Positions 43,406-50,702 of a stretch of 64,000 nt of DNA are shown piece by piece (the stretch's first letter is position 1; each line of letters starts with the position of its first letter). Location of the stretch: contig NZ_PENI01000024.1 of the NCBI RefSeq assembly GCF_003688995.1, positions 92,274-156,273 on the forward strand, written 5' to 3'. The translations under genes and the position numbers were made by a program. The DNA is from Streptomyces shenzhenensis. GTDB taxonomy: Bacteria > Actinomycetota > Actinomycetes > Streptomycetales > Streptomycetaceae. The notes beneath the pieces were generated by a model. It made no database searches, was not told where the DNA came from, and saw nothing but the letters and a program-made list of their open reading frames with translations.

Positions 43406-43435
43406 CCCGGGCCACGGTTCCAGCCATGGCCCGGG
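43406..43435. terminator. Bidirectional hairpin between recQ and the M56 gene
   Basis: CCCGGGCCA (43406-43414) and TGGCCCGGG (43427-43435) form a perfect 9-bp stem around a 12-nt loop in the 55-nt gap between two convergent genes. No U-tract. Confidence 0.75.
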
Positions 43436-43441
43436 GAAGCG

Positions 43442-44380
43442 TCAGGACAGCGCCGTCAGCCCCGGGGCGAAGGTGATCAGCAGCGGCAGCAGGGGCACCA
43501 GCGCGGCCACTGTCGTCGTCAGAGCCCGGTGCCTGCGCAGCAGCCGGGGCGGGGGCTCCAGCAGGCGGTCCACGCGCTCGCCCAGCAGGCGTCGGCTGGA
43601 GGCGCAGGACAGGACGCCGCGGTGCTGGTTCAGCTCGATCAGGGCGAGGGCCGTGGTGAGGTGGCCGCAGCGGCGCGACGCCGTGTCGTCGGCGGCCAGC
43701 TCGACCAGCCGGTGGGTCTGGTCGCAGAAGTGGGCGAACAGCGGGACCCGGGGGAAACCGGTGGCCAGCGCGGTGGACAGGTGCAGCAGCCAGTCGTGGT
43801 GGGCGCGGGCGTGGCCGCGCTCATGGGTGAGGACGGCGTCCAGCTGGTGGTCGGTGAGCCGGTGCAGCGCCCCGGTGGTGACCACCAGCTGCGGCGGATG
43901 GCCCGGCATCCACCAGGCGTCGGGGTACTCGTCCTCCAGCACCAGCATGGGGCCGCGCGCCATGGGCAGCCCCGCCGGCAGGTCGGGGGCGCGTTCGCGC
44001 AGGTGAGCGCGGGTCTGGCCGCGGTGCCTGCGTGCTTCGACCAGCTCGCGGGCGAGCATCGCCGTCGTCCACGCGGCACCGCAGGCCAGCAGCACGGTGA
44101 GGGCGACGGCCCAGACCGGGGCGGTGGAGAGGTCGTAGGCGGCGGTGACGGCCGGCGGAGCGGGCGCGAAGACGTGGTCGCGCACGGTGTGGAAGACGGC
44201 GGCGGCACCCAGGGTCAGCGCGGTCAGGCAGCACAGCAGCACGGTGGCGACCAGGCACTGCCACACCCACAGCGCGACCACGGGTTCCCGCTCGGGCCAG
44301 GCGGCCCGGGTCAGCGCGCGGGGCGCCGGCACGGCCGACGTCACGGCGACGACGCTCAGCAGGAGCAGGCAGACGGTCAT
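43442..44380 (-). CDS. M56-family (BlaR1/MecR1-like) membrane metallopeptidase
   Basis: 312 aa. Membrane helices (VALWVWQCLVATVLLCCLTALTLGA; VWAVALTVLLACGAAWTTAML) frame a zinc protease motif 'AVLTHERGHARAHHDW' (HExxH) with a downstream Glu in 'LVELAADDTASRRCGH'. A last helix (TTVAALVPLLPLLITFAPG) closes it. M56 proteins are usually paired with a BlaI/MecI-type repressor that they cleave. None is found within 289 nt upstream (44381-44669) or on the other side, so its target is unknown and it lacks a visible penicillin-sensor domain. Confidence 0.85.
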   Translation of the reverse strand: MTVCLLLLSVVAVTSAVPAPRALTRAAWPEREPVVALWVWQCLVATVLLCCLTALTLGAAAVFHTVRDHVFAPAPPAVTAAYDLSTAPVWAVALTVLLACGAAWTTAMLARELVEARRHRGQTRAHLRERAPDLPAGLPMARGPMLVLEDEYPDAWWMPGHPPQLVVTTGALHRLTDHQLDAVLTHERGHARAHHDWLLHLSTALATGFPRVPLFAHFCDQTHRLVELAADDTASRRCGHLTTALALIELNQHRGVLSCASSRRLLGERVDRLLEPPPRLLRRHRALTTTVAALVPLLPLLITFAPGLTALS

Positions 44381-44669
44381 GCCGGGGGCTCCGGTTCCTG
44401 GTCGGAGAAAGGGCGGGTGTTGAATGGTGCGCGGGAATCGGTGCGTCGGACGGCGCGGTGGCTCTTCCGCCAGTATGACGGGGACAGGCGGCAGGAGTAA
44501 GGAGTCGAGGCCGAACCGGGCTCGCGCCTGCCTCGGTCCGGCCCCCGCCCGGCCGCCGCCGCTCCGTGGCCGCCTGCCCGGCCGCTGACGACCTCGCCGC
44601 CGACCGGCGGGCCGGGACCGTCGGTATCGGGTGCAGCGCGGGCCGGATGCCCGCGTCGGACGCGCAAGG

Positions 44670-45890
44670 TCAGGCGCGCGCGACCACCCGGCCGGTGACG
44701 TCGCCCAGTCCCACCCGGACCCCGCCGGGGCCCGGCGCCCACGCCGAGAGCGTGACCATGTCCCCGTCCTCCAGGAAGGCCCGCTTGCCGTCGGGGAGTT
44801 CGAGCGGATCCCGGCCGTTCCAGGTCAGTTCGAGGAGCGAGCCGCGCTGGTCCGGTTCCGGCCCGCTCACCGTTCCCGACCCGTACAGGTCGCCGGTGCG
44901 CAGCGAGGCGCCGTTCACCGTCAGGTGCGCCAGCTGCTGCGCGGCGGTCCAGTACATGGTGGAGAACGGCGGCTCGGACACCACGTGACCGTTGACGGCG
45001 ACGGTGATCCGCAGGTCGTAGCCGCCGGGCTCGTCGCCGGAGCCGGAGTCGTCGAGATAGGGCAGCAGGGGGTGGGTGCGCGGCGGCGGTGCCACCCGGG
45101 CGTCCTCCAGGGCCTCAAGCGGGGTGATCCACGCCGACACGGAGGTGGCGAAGGACTTGCCGAGGAACGGGCCGAGGGGGACGTACTCCCAGGCCTGGAT
45201 GTCGCGCGCGGACCAGTCGTTGAGGAGGCACAGCCCGAAGACGTGCTCCCGGAAATCGCCGAGCGCCACCGGCTCGCCCTGCGCGGACGGCACCCCGACC
45301 ACGAAACCGACCTCGGCCTCGATGTCCAGCCGGACCGAGGGGCCGAAGACCGGTGCCGGGTCGGCGGGGCCCTTGCGCTGGCCCGACGGCCGCACGACAT
45401 CGGTGCCGGAGACCACGACCGTGCCGGAGCGGCCGTGGTAGCCGATCGGCAGGTGCTTCCAGTTCGGGGGCAGCGGGTCCGCGGCGTCGGGGCGGAAGAT
45501 CTGGCCGGCGTTCCGGGCGTGGTGTTCGGAGGAGTAGAAGTCGACGTAGTCGGCGACCTCGAAGGGGAGGTGCAGCGTCACCGACGACAGGGGGTGGAAG
45601 AGCGGTTCGATCGTCTCCCGGTGCGCGGGGACCGTCAGCCACGCCGTCAGCGCGCGCCGCACGTCCGACCAGGCCGTGCGGCCCGCCGCGAGCAGCGGGC
45701 CGAGGGTGGGCCGCGCGAGCAGGGAGACATACGGCGAACCGAGCGCGGCGGCCGCGGCGCCCGCATCGAGCACGTGGTCGCCGAGCCGGACGCCGACCCG
45801 CCGCTCCTGGCTGCCGGCGGGCGAGAACACGCCGTACGGAAGGTTGTGCGGGCCGAAAGGATCGCCCTCGGGGACGTCGAAGGGGGGCAT
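44670..45890 (-). CDS. fahA: Fumarylacetoacetase
   Basis: 406 aa from ATG 45890 (GAGGCAG upstream). Last enzyme of tyrosine/homogentisate breakdown, giving fumarate and acetoacetate. Motifs: 'HNLPYGVFSPAG', 'VADYVDFYSSEHHARNAGQIFRP', 'LPIGYHGRSGTVVVSGTDVVRPSGQ', 'DIEAEVGFVVG', 'LLNDWSARDIQAWEYVPLGPFLGKSFATSVSAW' and 'GDLYGSGTVSGP'. No hmgA or hppD gene is adjacent. The mouse-enzyme metal and catalytic residues (Asp/Glu/His) have counterparts here. Intergenic side 45891-46104 is shared with the ATP-grasp operon. Confidence 0.95.
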   Translation of the reverse strand: MPPFDVPEGDPFGPHNLPYGVFSPAGSQERRVGVRLGDHVLDAGAAAAALGSPYVSLLARPTLGPLLAAGRTAWSDVRRALTAWLTVPAHRETIEPLFHPLSSVTLHLPFEVADYVDFYSSEHHARNAGQIFRPDAADPLPPNWKHLPIGYHGRSGTVVVSGTDVVRPSGQRKGPADPAPVFGPSVRLDIEAEVGFVVGVPSAQGEPVALGDFREHVFGLCLLNDWSARDIQAWEYVPLGPFLGKSFATSVSAWITPLEALEDARVAPPPRTHPLLPYLDDSGSGDEPGGYDLRITVAVNGHVVSEPPFSTMYWTAAQQLAHLTVNGASLRTGDLYGSGTVSGPEPDQRGSLLELTWNGRDPLELPDGKRAFLEDGDMVTLSAWAPGPGGVRVGLGDVTGRVVARA

Positions 45891-46016
45891 GGGTGCTGCC
45901 TCGCTCTCATCCGTGCCGTACCTGGCCATGCGTTCCATGGGTCGCGGCACACGTTACGGGTGAGGTGCCCTCCTCGGGCAGTGTCTGAAGAGTTCGCCAT
46001 GTCCGGATAGGCCCTG

Positions 46017-46061
46017 TTGTCGGAGAGCGCAATTCCGGCTTAGTGTCCTTTGAGGGGACAC
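46017..46061 (+). promoter_or_regulatory. Promoter of the ATP-grasp/FMO operon with overlapping operator-like repeat
   Basis: TTGTCG (46017-46022) and TAGTGT (46041-46046) form -35 and -10 boxes 18 nt apart. An inverted repeat GTGTCC (46043-46048) and GGACAC (46056-46061) overlaps the -10 and predicted start, the usual position for a repressor site. It lies 44-88 nt upstream of the ATP-grasp start codon. Confidence 0.5.
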
Positions 46062-46104
46062 AGGCGGGGTGGATCCGGTCCGTAGGGGACACGTGGGGGG
46101 ACCC

Positions 46105-47373
46105 GTGGCCAGGAATGCCGTGCGCGTGCCTTTCCGGGCGGACCGTGAAGTGCCCGGCCTGATCGTCAAGTTCGGTGACTATCCCTTGCACCACGGTGGC
46201 GTCGGGGCGATCCGCAGCCTGGGCCGGCTGGGCGTCCCGATGTATGCGATCACCGAGGACCGTTACACGCCCGCGGCCTGCTCCCGCTATCTGGAGCGCG
46301 CCTTCGTCTGGCCGACGAGCGGCGCGGAGGAACCCGCCTACCTGGTGGAGGGCCTGCTGCGGGTCGGCCGGCGCATCGGCCGGCCCGCCGTCCTCATCCC
46401 CACCGACGAGGAGGCGGCCGTCCTGATCGCCGAGCATCAGGACGCGCTCGCGGACCGGTTCCTCTTCCCGCGCGTCGAGCCCGGCCTGCCCCGCCGGCTG
46501 GCCAGCAAGCAGGGGCTGCACGAACTGTGCGCGGCGCACGGCGTGCCCAGCCCGGTGGCGGCCTTCCCGCGGTCGTACGACGACATCGTGGAGTTCGCCG
46601 AGAAGGCCCGCTTCCCGGTGGTGGCCAAGAACCGCGAGGCGTTCGTACGGCGGACACGGCCCGCCGTGAACGGCACCACGAAGATCGCCACCCGAGCCGG
46701 TCTGCTCACCCTTGCGCGTGACTGGGGCGAGCGCCCCGGCGTCGTCCTCCAGGAGTACCTGCCGCGCGAGGAGGCCGAGGACTGGATCGTGCACGCCTGC
46801 TTCGCCGCGGACTCGACGCCGCTCGCCCTGTTCACGGGCGTCAAGGTGCGCTCGTGGCCGCCGCACGCGGGCATGACGGCGAACGCGTACGTCGTCGACA
46901 ACCCGGAACTCGCGGACCTGGCCGCACGTTTCATCCAACAGATCGGCTTCAGCGGCATCGTCGACCTCGACCTGCGCTTCGACCGGCGCGACGGACGGTA
47001 CAAGCTCCTCGACTTCAACCCCCGCATGGGCGCCCAGTTCCGGCTCTTCGAGAGCGGGTCGGGGGTGGACGTCGTACGCGCCCTGCACCTGGACCTGACC
47101 GGCCGTCCGGTACCGGCGGGGGAGCAGCGCGCCGGTCACCGGTACGTCGTGGAGAACATCGACCTGCCCGCCCTCCTCGCCTACCGCCGCAGCGGCTACA
47201 CGACGCCGCACGCGCCGCACCGCCCGAGCGGGACGGAGCTGGCCTGGTTCGCGGGTGACGACCCGCTGCCGTTCCTCACGATGCTCGCGCGCTTCGTGCG
47301 GCCCGGCGCGAAGCACCTCTATCGGCTGTGGCGGACCAACCGCCGCGGCGGCACCACCACCGCCATGAAGTAG
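46105..47373 (+). CDS. ATP-grasp family ligase of unknown substrate
   Basis: 422 aa from GTG 46105 (GGGGGGA upstream); GTG 46093 is an alternative. The N-terminal region 'GLIVKFGDYPLHHGGVGAIRSLGRLGVPMYAIT' fits a pre-ATP-grasp domain. The ATP-grasp elements are 'ADRFLFPRVEPGLPRRLASKQGLHEL', 'RFPVVAKN', 'VVLQEYLPREEAEDWIVHACF' and the metal-binding 'GIVDLDLRFDRRDGRYKLLDFNPRMGAQ'. Such enzymes join a carboxylate to an amine or thiol through an acyl phosphate. The next gene is an FAD monooxygenase 26 nt downstream, so the two may act on one product (inferred). No peptide or carrier gene is visible nearby. Confidence 0.78.
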   Translation: MARNAVRVPFRADREVPGLIVKFGDYPLHHGGVGAIRSLGRLGVPMYAITEDRYTPAACSRYLERAFVWPTSGAEEPAYLVEGLLRVGRRIGRPAVLIPTDEEAAVLIAEHQDALADRFLFPRVEPGLPRRLASKQGLHELCAAHGVPSPVAAFPRSYDDIVEFAEKARFPVVAKNREAFVRRTRPAVNGTTKIATRAGLLTLARDWGERPGVVLQEYLPREEAEDWIVHACFAADSTPLALFTGVKVRSWPPHAGMTANAYVVDNPELADLAARFIQQIGFSGIVDLDLRFDRRDGRYKLLDFNPRMGAQFRLFESGSGVDVVRALHLDLTGRPVPAGEQRAGHRYVVENIDLPALLAYRRSGYTTPHAPHRPSGTELAWFAGDDPLPFLTMLARFVRPGAKHLYRLWRTNRRGGTTTAMK

Positions 47374-47398
47374 GCGCCATGTCCTGGGGAGGGACTTC

Positions 47399-48595
47399 GT
47401 GATCCAACCGGTAGCAGTCATCGGTGCCGGCCCCTTCGGCCTGTCCACCGCCGCCCACATCAAGGCGCGCGGGATCCCCGTGCGCGTCTTCGGCGACCCC
47501 ATGGTGAGCTGGCGCGGCCACATGCCTGCCGGGATGCTCCTCAAGTCGACCCCGGCCGCGTCCACCATCGGCGCCCCGCAGCCCGGCCACACCCTGGCCG
47601 ACTACTGCGCCGCGGCGGGCATACCCCGGCTGGCGACCGACGAGGACATCATCCCCGTCGAGACGTTCACCTCCTACGGCGAGTGGTTCCAGCGGGAGCT
47701 GGTGCCCGACCTGGAGCGGGTCCGGGTCGTCTCGGTCGGCCGGCACCCGGGCGGCGGCTTCGAAGTCGAGCTGGAATCGGGTGAGTTGTTCCCGGCCCGC
47801 GCGGTGGTGGTCGCCACGGGACTGTCGGGCCTGTCCCATCTGCCCCCGGAACTGGCCGCCGCAGCGGCGGACGGACCCGCCCCGACGGGCCCGGTGTCGC
47901 ACAGCTCGCAGCACCACGACCTCACCCGGTTCGCCGGGAAGGAGCTGATCGTCGTCGGGGCCGGGCAGTCCGCGCTGGAGACCGCGGCGCTGGCGGCCGA
48001 GGCGGGCGCACGCGTGCGCGTGGTCGCGCGGCGCCGCGTCGGGTTCGGCGCCCCGCCGTGGCATCAGCCGCGGCTGCGCCCCGAGTCGCCGTTCGGCCGG
48101 GCCTGGTCGCTGTGGGCCCTCAGCCACTACCCCCACCCCTACCGCTACCTCCCCGCTCACACCCGGCACTACCTGGCCCGCCGGGTGCTCGGCCCGCTCG
48201 GCGCCTGGTGGCTGCGCGACCGTTTCGAGGGCAAGGTGCGGGTCGAGGAGATCGACCGCGTCATGGGCGCGGAGGCCCCCGACGGCACACCGGTCCTCAC
48301 GGTCCGCACCCGCACGGGAGCCACCGGCCGGCTGCCGGCCGACCATGTCATCGCGGCGACCGGCTATCGCGTCGACATCGGCGCGATGGGCTTTCTCGGC
48401 CACGGAATCCGCTCCCGGCTCGCCGTCAGCCGGGGCACTCCGAAACTCGGCCCGGGCTATGTCTCCTCGGTCCCCGGCCTCTACTTCACCGGCCTGCCCG
48501 CCGCGGCCTCCTACGGCCCGGTGATGCGCTTCGTGTGCGGCACCGGGTTCGCCTCGCCGCGGCTGACGAAACACCTGGTGGCGGCACACGGCTGA
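47399..48595 (+). CDS. Flavin-containing monooxygenase-like oxidoreductase
   Basis: 398 aa, GTG start with GGGGAGGGA upstream. Two Rossmann motifs: 'PVAVIGAGPFGLSTAAHIKARG' for FAD and 'ELIVVGAGQSALETAALAAEAG' for NAD(P)H, with 'VVVATGLSG' and 'HVIAATGYRVD' at the ends of domains. An 'HSSQHHDLTRFAGK' segment matches the region before the second motif in class B flavin monooxygenases. The third of the protein after it contains an unusual 'PHPYRYLPAHTRHYLARRV'. Paired with the ATP-grasp gene as one operon; product unknown. Confidence 0.78.
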   Translation: MIQPVAVIGAGPFGLSTAAHIKARGIPVRVFGDPMVSWRGHMPAGMLLKSTPAASTIGAPQPGHTLADYCAAAGIPRLATDEDIIPVETFTSYGEWFQRELVPDLERVRVVSVGRHPGGGFEVELESGELFPARAVVVATGLSGLSHLPPELAAAAADGPAPTGPVSHSSQHHDLTRFAGKELIVVGAGQSALETAALAAEAGARVRVVARRRVGFGAPPWHQPRLRPESPFGRAWSLWALSHYPHPYRYLPAHTRHYLARRVLGPLGAWWLRDRFEGKVRVEEIDRVMGAEAPDGTPVLTVRTRTGATGRLPADHVIAATGYRVDIGAMGFLGHGIRSRLAVSRGTPKLGPGYVSSVPGLYFTGLPAAASYGPVMRFVCGTGFASPRLTKHLVAAHG

Positions 48596-48910
48596 GACCC
48601 GCACGGCACCGGACGAGCGCGCCGCACCGGGCGAGCGCCTCGTCGTCATCCGGGTCGTCCCCGGATTCCCCGTCGAACCACAGGCCGAGCCGCTCGACCT
48701 CCTCGACGTACAGCGGGGCGCCGGCCGGGTCCTCGGAGCTCAGGCGTGGACCTCGGGTCTCAGCTCGGCCGGGAAGCGCTCCAGGCAGTGAACACAACCT
48801 GATGCCCACCATTGACAGCCGGGTTTTGGCCGGGCGGCCGGGGCAAGAGGAACACAAGGGGCTGGAAAGAGGGGTGAGTCGGAGCGGCCGGCTGTCCGTA
48901 TTCTCTGATC
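48596..48910. other. Spacer between the FMO gene and the HAD gene, with a possible gene remnant
   Basis: No intact gene is supported. On the minus strand a short open stretch reads 'PAGAPLYVEEVERLGLWFDGES' followed by an acidic run (48620-48725) that looks protein-like but has no convincing start, so it may be a decayed gene. TATTCT at 48899-48904 lies 6 nt before the ATG at 48911 and is the likely -10 of a leaderless HAD transcript. Confidence 0.35.
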
Positions 48911-49732
48911 ATGGCCGTTCCTCCCGCGTATTCACTCGTCGCCACCGACCTCGACGGAACGCTCCTGCGTGGCGACGACACCCTTTCCGACCGGTCCCTC
49001 GCCGCGCTCGCGCGCGTGACACGGGCCGGCGCCCGGCACCTGGTGGTCACGGGGCGCCCGGCACCACGGGTGCGGCCGTTGCTCGACACCCTGGGCGGCA
49101 CGGGGCTCGCGGTGTGCGGCCAGGGCGCGCAGCTGTACGACGCCGGCACGGACCGCCTGCTGTGGTCGGTCACCCTGGACCGGGAGTTGGCCGAGACCGC
49201 GCTCGGCAAGATCGAGGCCGAGGTGGGGCAGGCGTACGCGGCCGTCGACCAGGACGGGGTGCGCGGGCTCACACTCATCGAACCCGGGTATCTGATGCCG
49301 CATCCGACCCTGCCCGCGGTCCGTGTCGAGCGGCGCGACGATCTGTGGTGCGCGCCCATCAGCAAGGTGCTGCTGCGCCACCCGTCCCTGTCCGACGACG
49401 AGTTGGCGACGACGGCGCGCTTGGTCGTGGGCTCCCTGGCGACCGTCACCATGTCGGGGCCCGGGACCGTCGAGCTTCAGCCGTGCGGCATCACCAAGGC
49501 CACCGGTCTCGCGCTGGCCGCCGAGCACCTGCGGCTGGCCCCGGAACGGGCCGTCGCCTTCGGTGACATGCCGAACGACATCCCGATGTTCGACTGGGCC
49601 GCCCACGGGGTGGCGATGGCCGGCGCCCACCCCGAGCTCAAGGCGGTGGCCGACGAGATCACCTTGTCGAACGAGGACGACGGCGTGGCCGTCGTCCTCG
49701 AAAGACTGTTTCCCGACGGGGTGCGTCAGTAG
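48911..49732 (+). CDS. Cof-type HAD hydrolase (phosphatase)
   Basis: 273 aa. Motif I 'VATDLDGTLLRGDDTLS' with both aspartates, motif II in 'HLVVTGRPAPRVRPLL', motif III Lys in 'GITKATGLALAAEHL' and motif IV 'AFGDMPNDIPMFDWA'. The C2-type cap lies between. These cytoplasmic phosphatases act on sugar phosphates, nucleotides or cofactors; substrate is not predictable. There is no Shine-Dalgarno and a -10 (TATTCT) sits 6 nt before the ATG, so the mRNA is probably leaderless. Its end overlaps the transglycosylase gene by 7 nt, convergently. Confidence 0.88.
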   Translation: MAVPPAYSLVATDLDGTLLRGDDTLSDRSLAALARVTRAGARHLVVTGRPAPRVRPLLDTLGGTGLAVCGQGAQLYDAGTDRLLWSVTLDRELAETALGKIEAEVGQAYAAVDQDGVRGLTLIEPGYLMPHPTLPAVRVERRDDLWCAPISKVLLRHPSLSDDELATTARLVVGSLATVTMSGPGTVELQPCGITKATGLALAAEHLRLAPERAVAFGDMPNDIPMFDWAAHGVAMAGAHPELKAVADEITLSNEDDGVAVVLERLFPDGVRQ

Positions 49733-50217
49733 GGGCCGTTGACGTTGTCGATCGAGCCGTAGCGCTTGGCGGCGTAGTTGCAGGCGGCGGTGATGTTGGC
49801 GACCGGGTCGTAGATGTCGTACGACGTGCCTGCCACGTGGTAGGCGTTGAACGTCGGGTCGATCACCTGGAGCAGGCCCTTGGACGGGATGCCCTTCGCG
49901 GCGTTGGAGTCCCAGAGGTTGATGGCGCGCGGGTTGCCCGAGGACTCACGCATGATGTTGCGGTGGATGCCGTTGTAGGTACCCGGGATGTTCTTCTCCG
50001 CCATGATCGCGAGCGACTCGCGGATCCAGCCGTCGAGGTTGTTCGGATATCCGGCAAGCGTCGTGCCGACCGTCGCGGCGGTCCCGGGGGTGGCCGCGTG
50101 GGCGCCGGTTGCGCCGAGGAGCGGCAGGGCGAGCAGCGTGGCGCCGGTGCCGGCCACGGCGAGGGTGCGGACGAGACGGTGGGTGCGGGTACGGCGGTGG
50201 TGAGCGGCAGCAGACAT
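49726..50217 (-). CDS. Secreted lytic transglycosylase (SLT domain)
   Basis: 163 aa from ATG 50217 (GAGAGGAAC upstream). Signal peptide: 'LVRTLAVAGTGATLLALPLLGATGAHA'. The mature part is one SLT domain: 'IPGTYNGIHRNIMRESSGNPRAINLWDSNAAKGIPSKGLLQVI' contains the catalytic Glu of 'RESSGNP', and 'NITAACNYAAKRYGS' the closing helix. It cleaves the glycan strand of peptidoglycan. A c-di-AMP riboswitch occupies its leader (50234-50430), the arrangement known for Streptomyces wall hydrolases and resuscitation factors. Confidence 0.9.
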   Translation of the reverse strand: MSAAAHHRRTRTHRLVRTLAVAGTGATLLALPLLGATGAHAATPGTAATVGTTLAGYPNNLDGWIRESLAIMAEKNIPGTYNGIHRNIMRESSGNPRAINLWDSNAAKGIPSKGLLQVIDPTFNAYHVAGTSYDIYDPVANITAACNYAAKRYGSIDNVNGPY

Positions 50218-50233
50218 GGCGATGTTCCTCTCC

Positions 50234-50430
50234 GGCGCCTGCGAGGTGAGCTGTCGGGTTCGGGCGGGGGAGGTGCCCGGCCGGGCCGCCGGAAGGCGAC
50301 TCGACTTCACCCCTAGCCGTTCCGGTCGGCTGGGCCGTCCGGTTCGGCGACTTACCTGGGTCCCCCGCTCCTGCCGTACGAAATGTGGTTCGTCGATGGG
50401 TCACGACGGGTGGCGGCAGGATTCGGCGTC
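50234..50430 (-). promoter_or_regulatory. c-di-AMP riboswitch (ydaO-yuaA class)
   Basis: About 197 nt of leader of the transglycosylase gene. Read on the minus strand the class-specific blocks appear in order: CCTGCCG/CGGCAGG stem, then 'AGCGGGGGACCCA', then 'CTAGGGGTGAA', then 'CCGAACCCGACAGCTCACC' and 'TCGCAGGCGCC' closing with the 5' CGCC. The ribosome site begins just after the closing strand. In this class c-di-AMP binding turns expression off. Assignment by eye, but the blocks are long and in order. Confidence 0.85.
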
Positions 50431-50447
50431 CACCCGACTTGGCCCGG

Positions 50448-50477
50448 AAGCTATGCGACCGCACATGTCGGAAACAA
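50448..50477 (-). promoter_or_regulatory. Promoter of the riboswitch-transglycosylase transcript
   Basis: On the minus strand TTGTTT (50477-50472) and TAGCTT (50453-50448) are spaced by 18 nt, close to a housekeeping sigma consensus. The start would fall about 10 nt before the riboswitch 5' stem. Confidence 0.45.
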
Positions 50478-50702
50478 GTGGTGGGTTCATAGATCATGCC
50501 GATTGACATGCGATTGAGACGTATGCGCCGCTTGATCCTTTGCGATTGCCAAGCCTCAACTGGACTTCGGGGGAGGGGTGGTGGGGGCTATGAGCGAGGC
50601 GCCGTGCGACGGTAAAGGGTGACCCAAGTCACTCTCCTCGGTGACTCAAGTTCATTCGGCATCAAGAGGAATTGAGATGCCAATTGCGGCAAATCGGTCA
50701 CT

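Noticed and set aside
44377..44742. Possible BlaI-type repressor gene upstream of the M56 peptidase
   Set aside because: The translated frame is Gly/Arg/Pro-rich with no winged-helix pattern.
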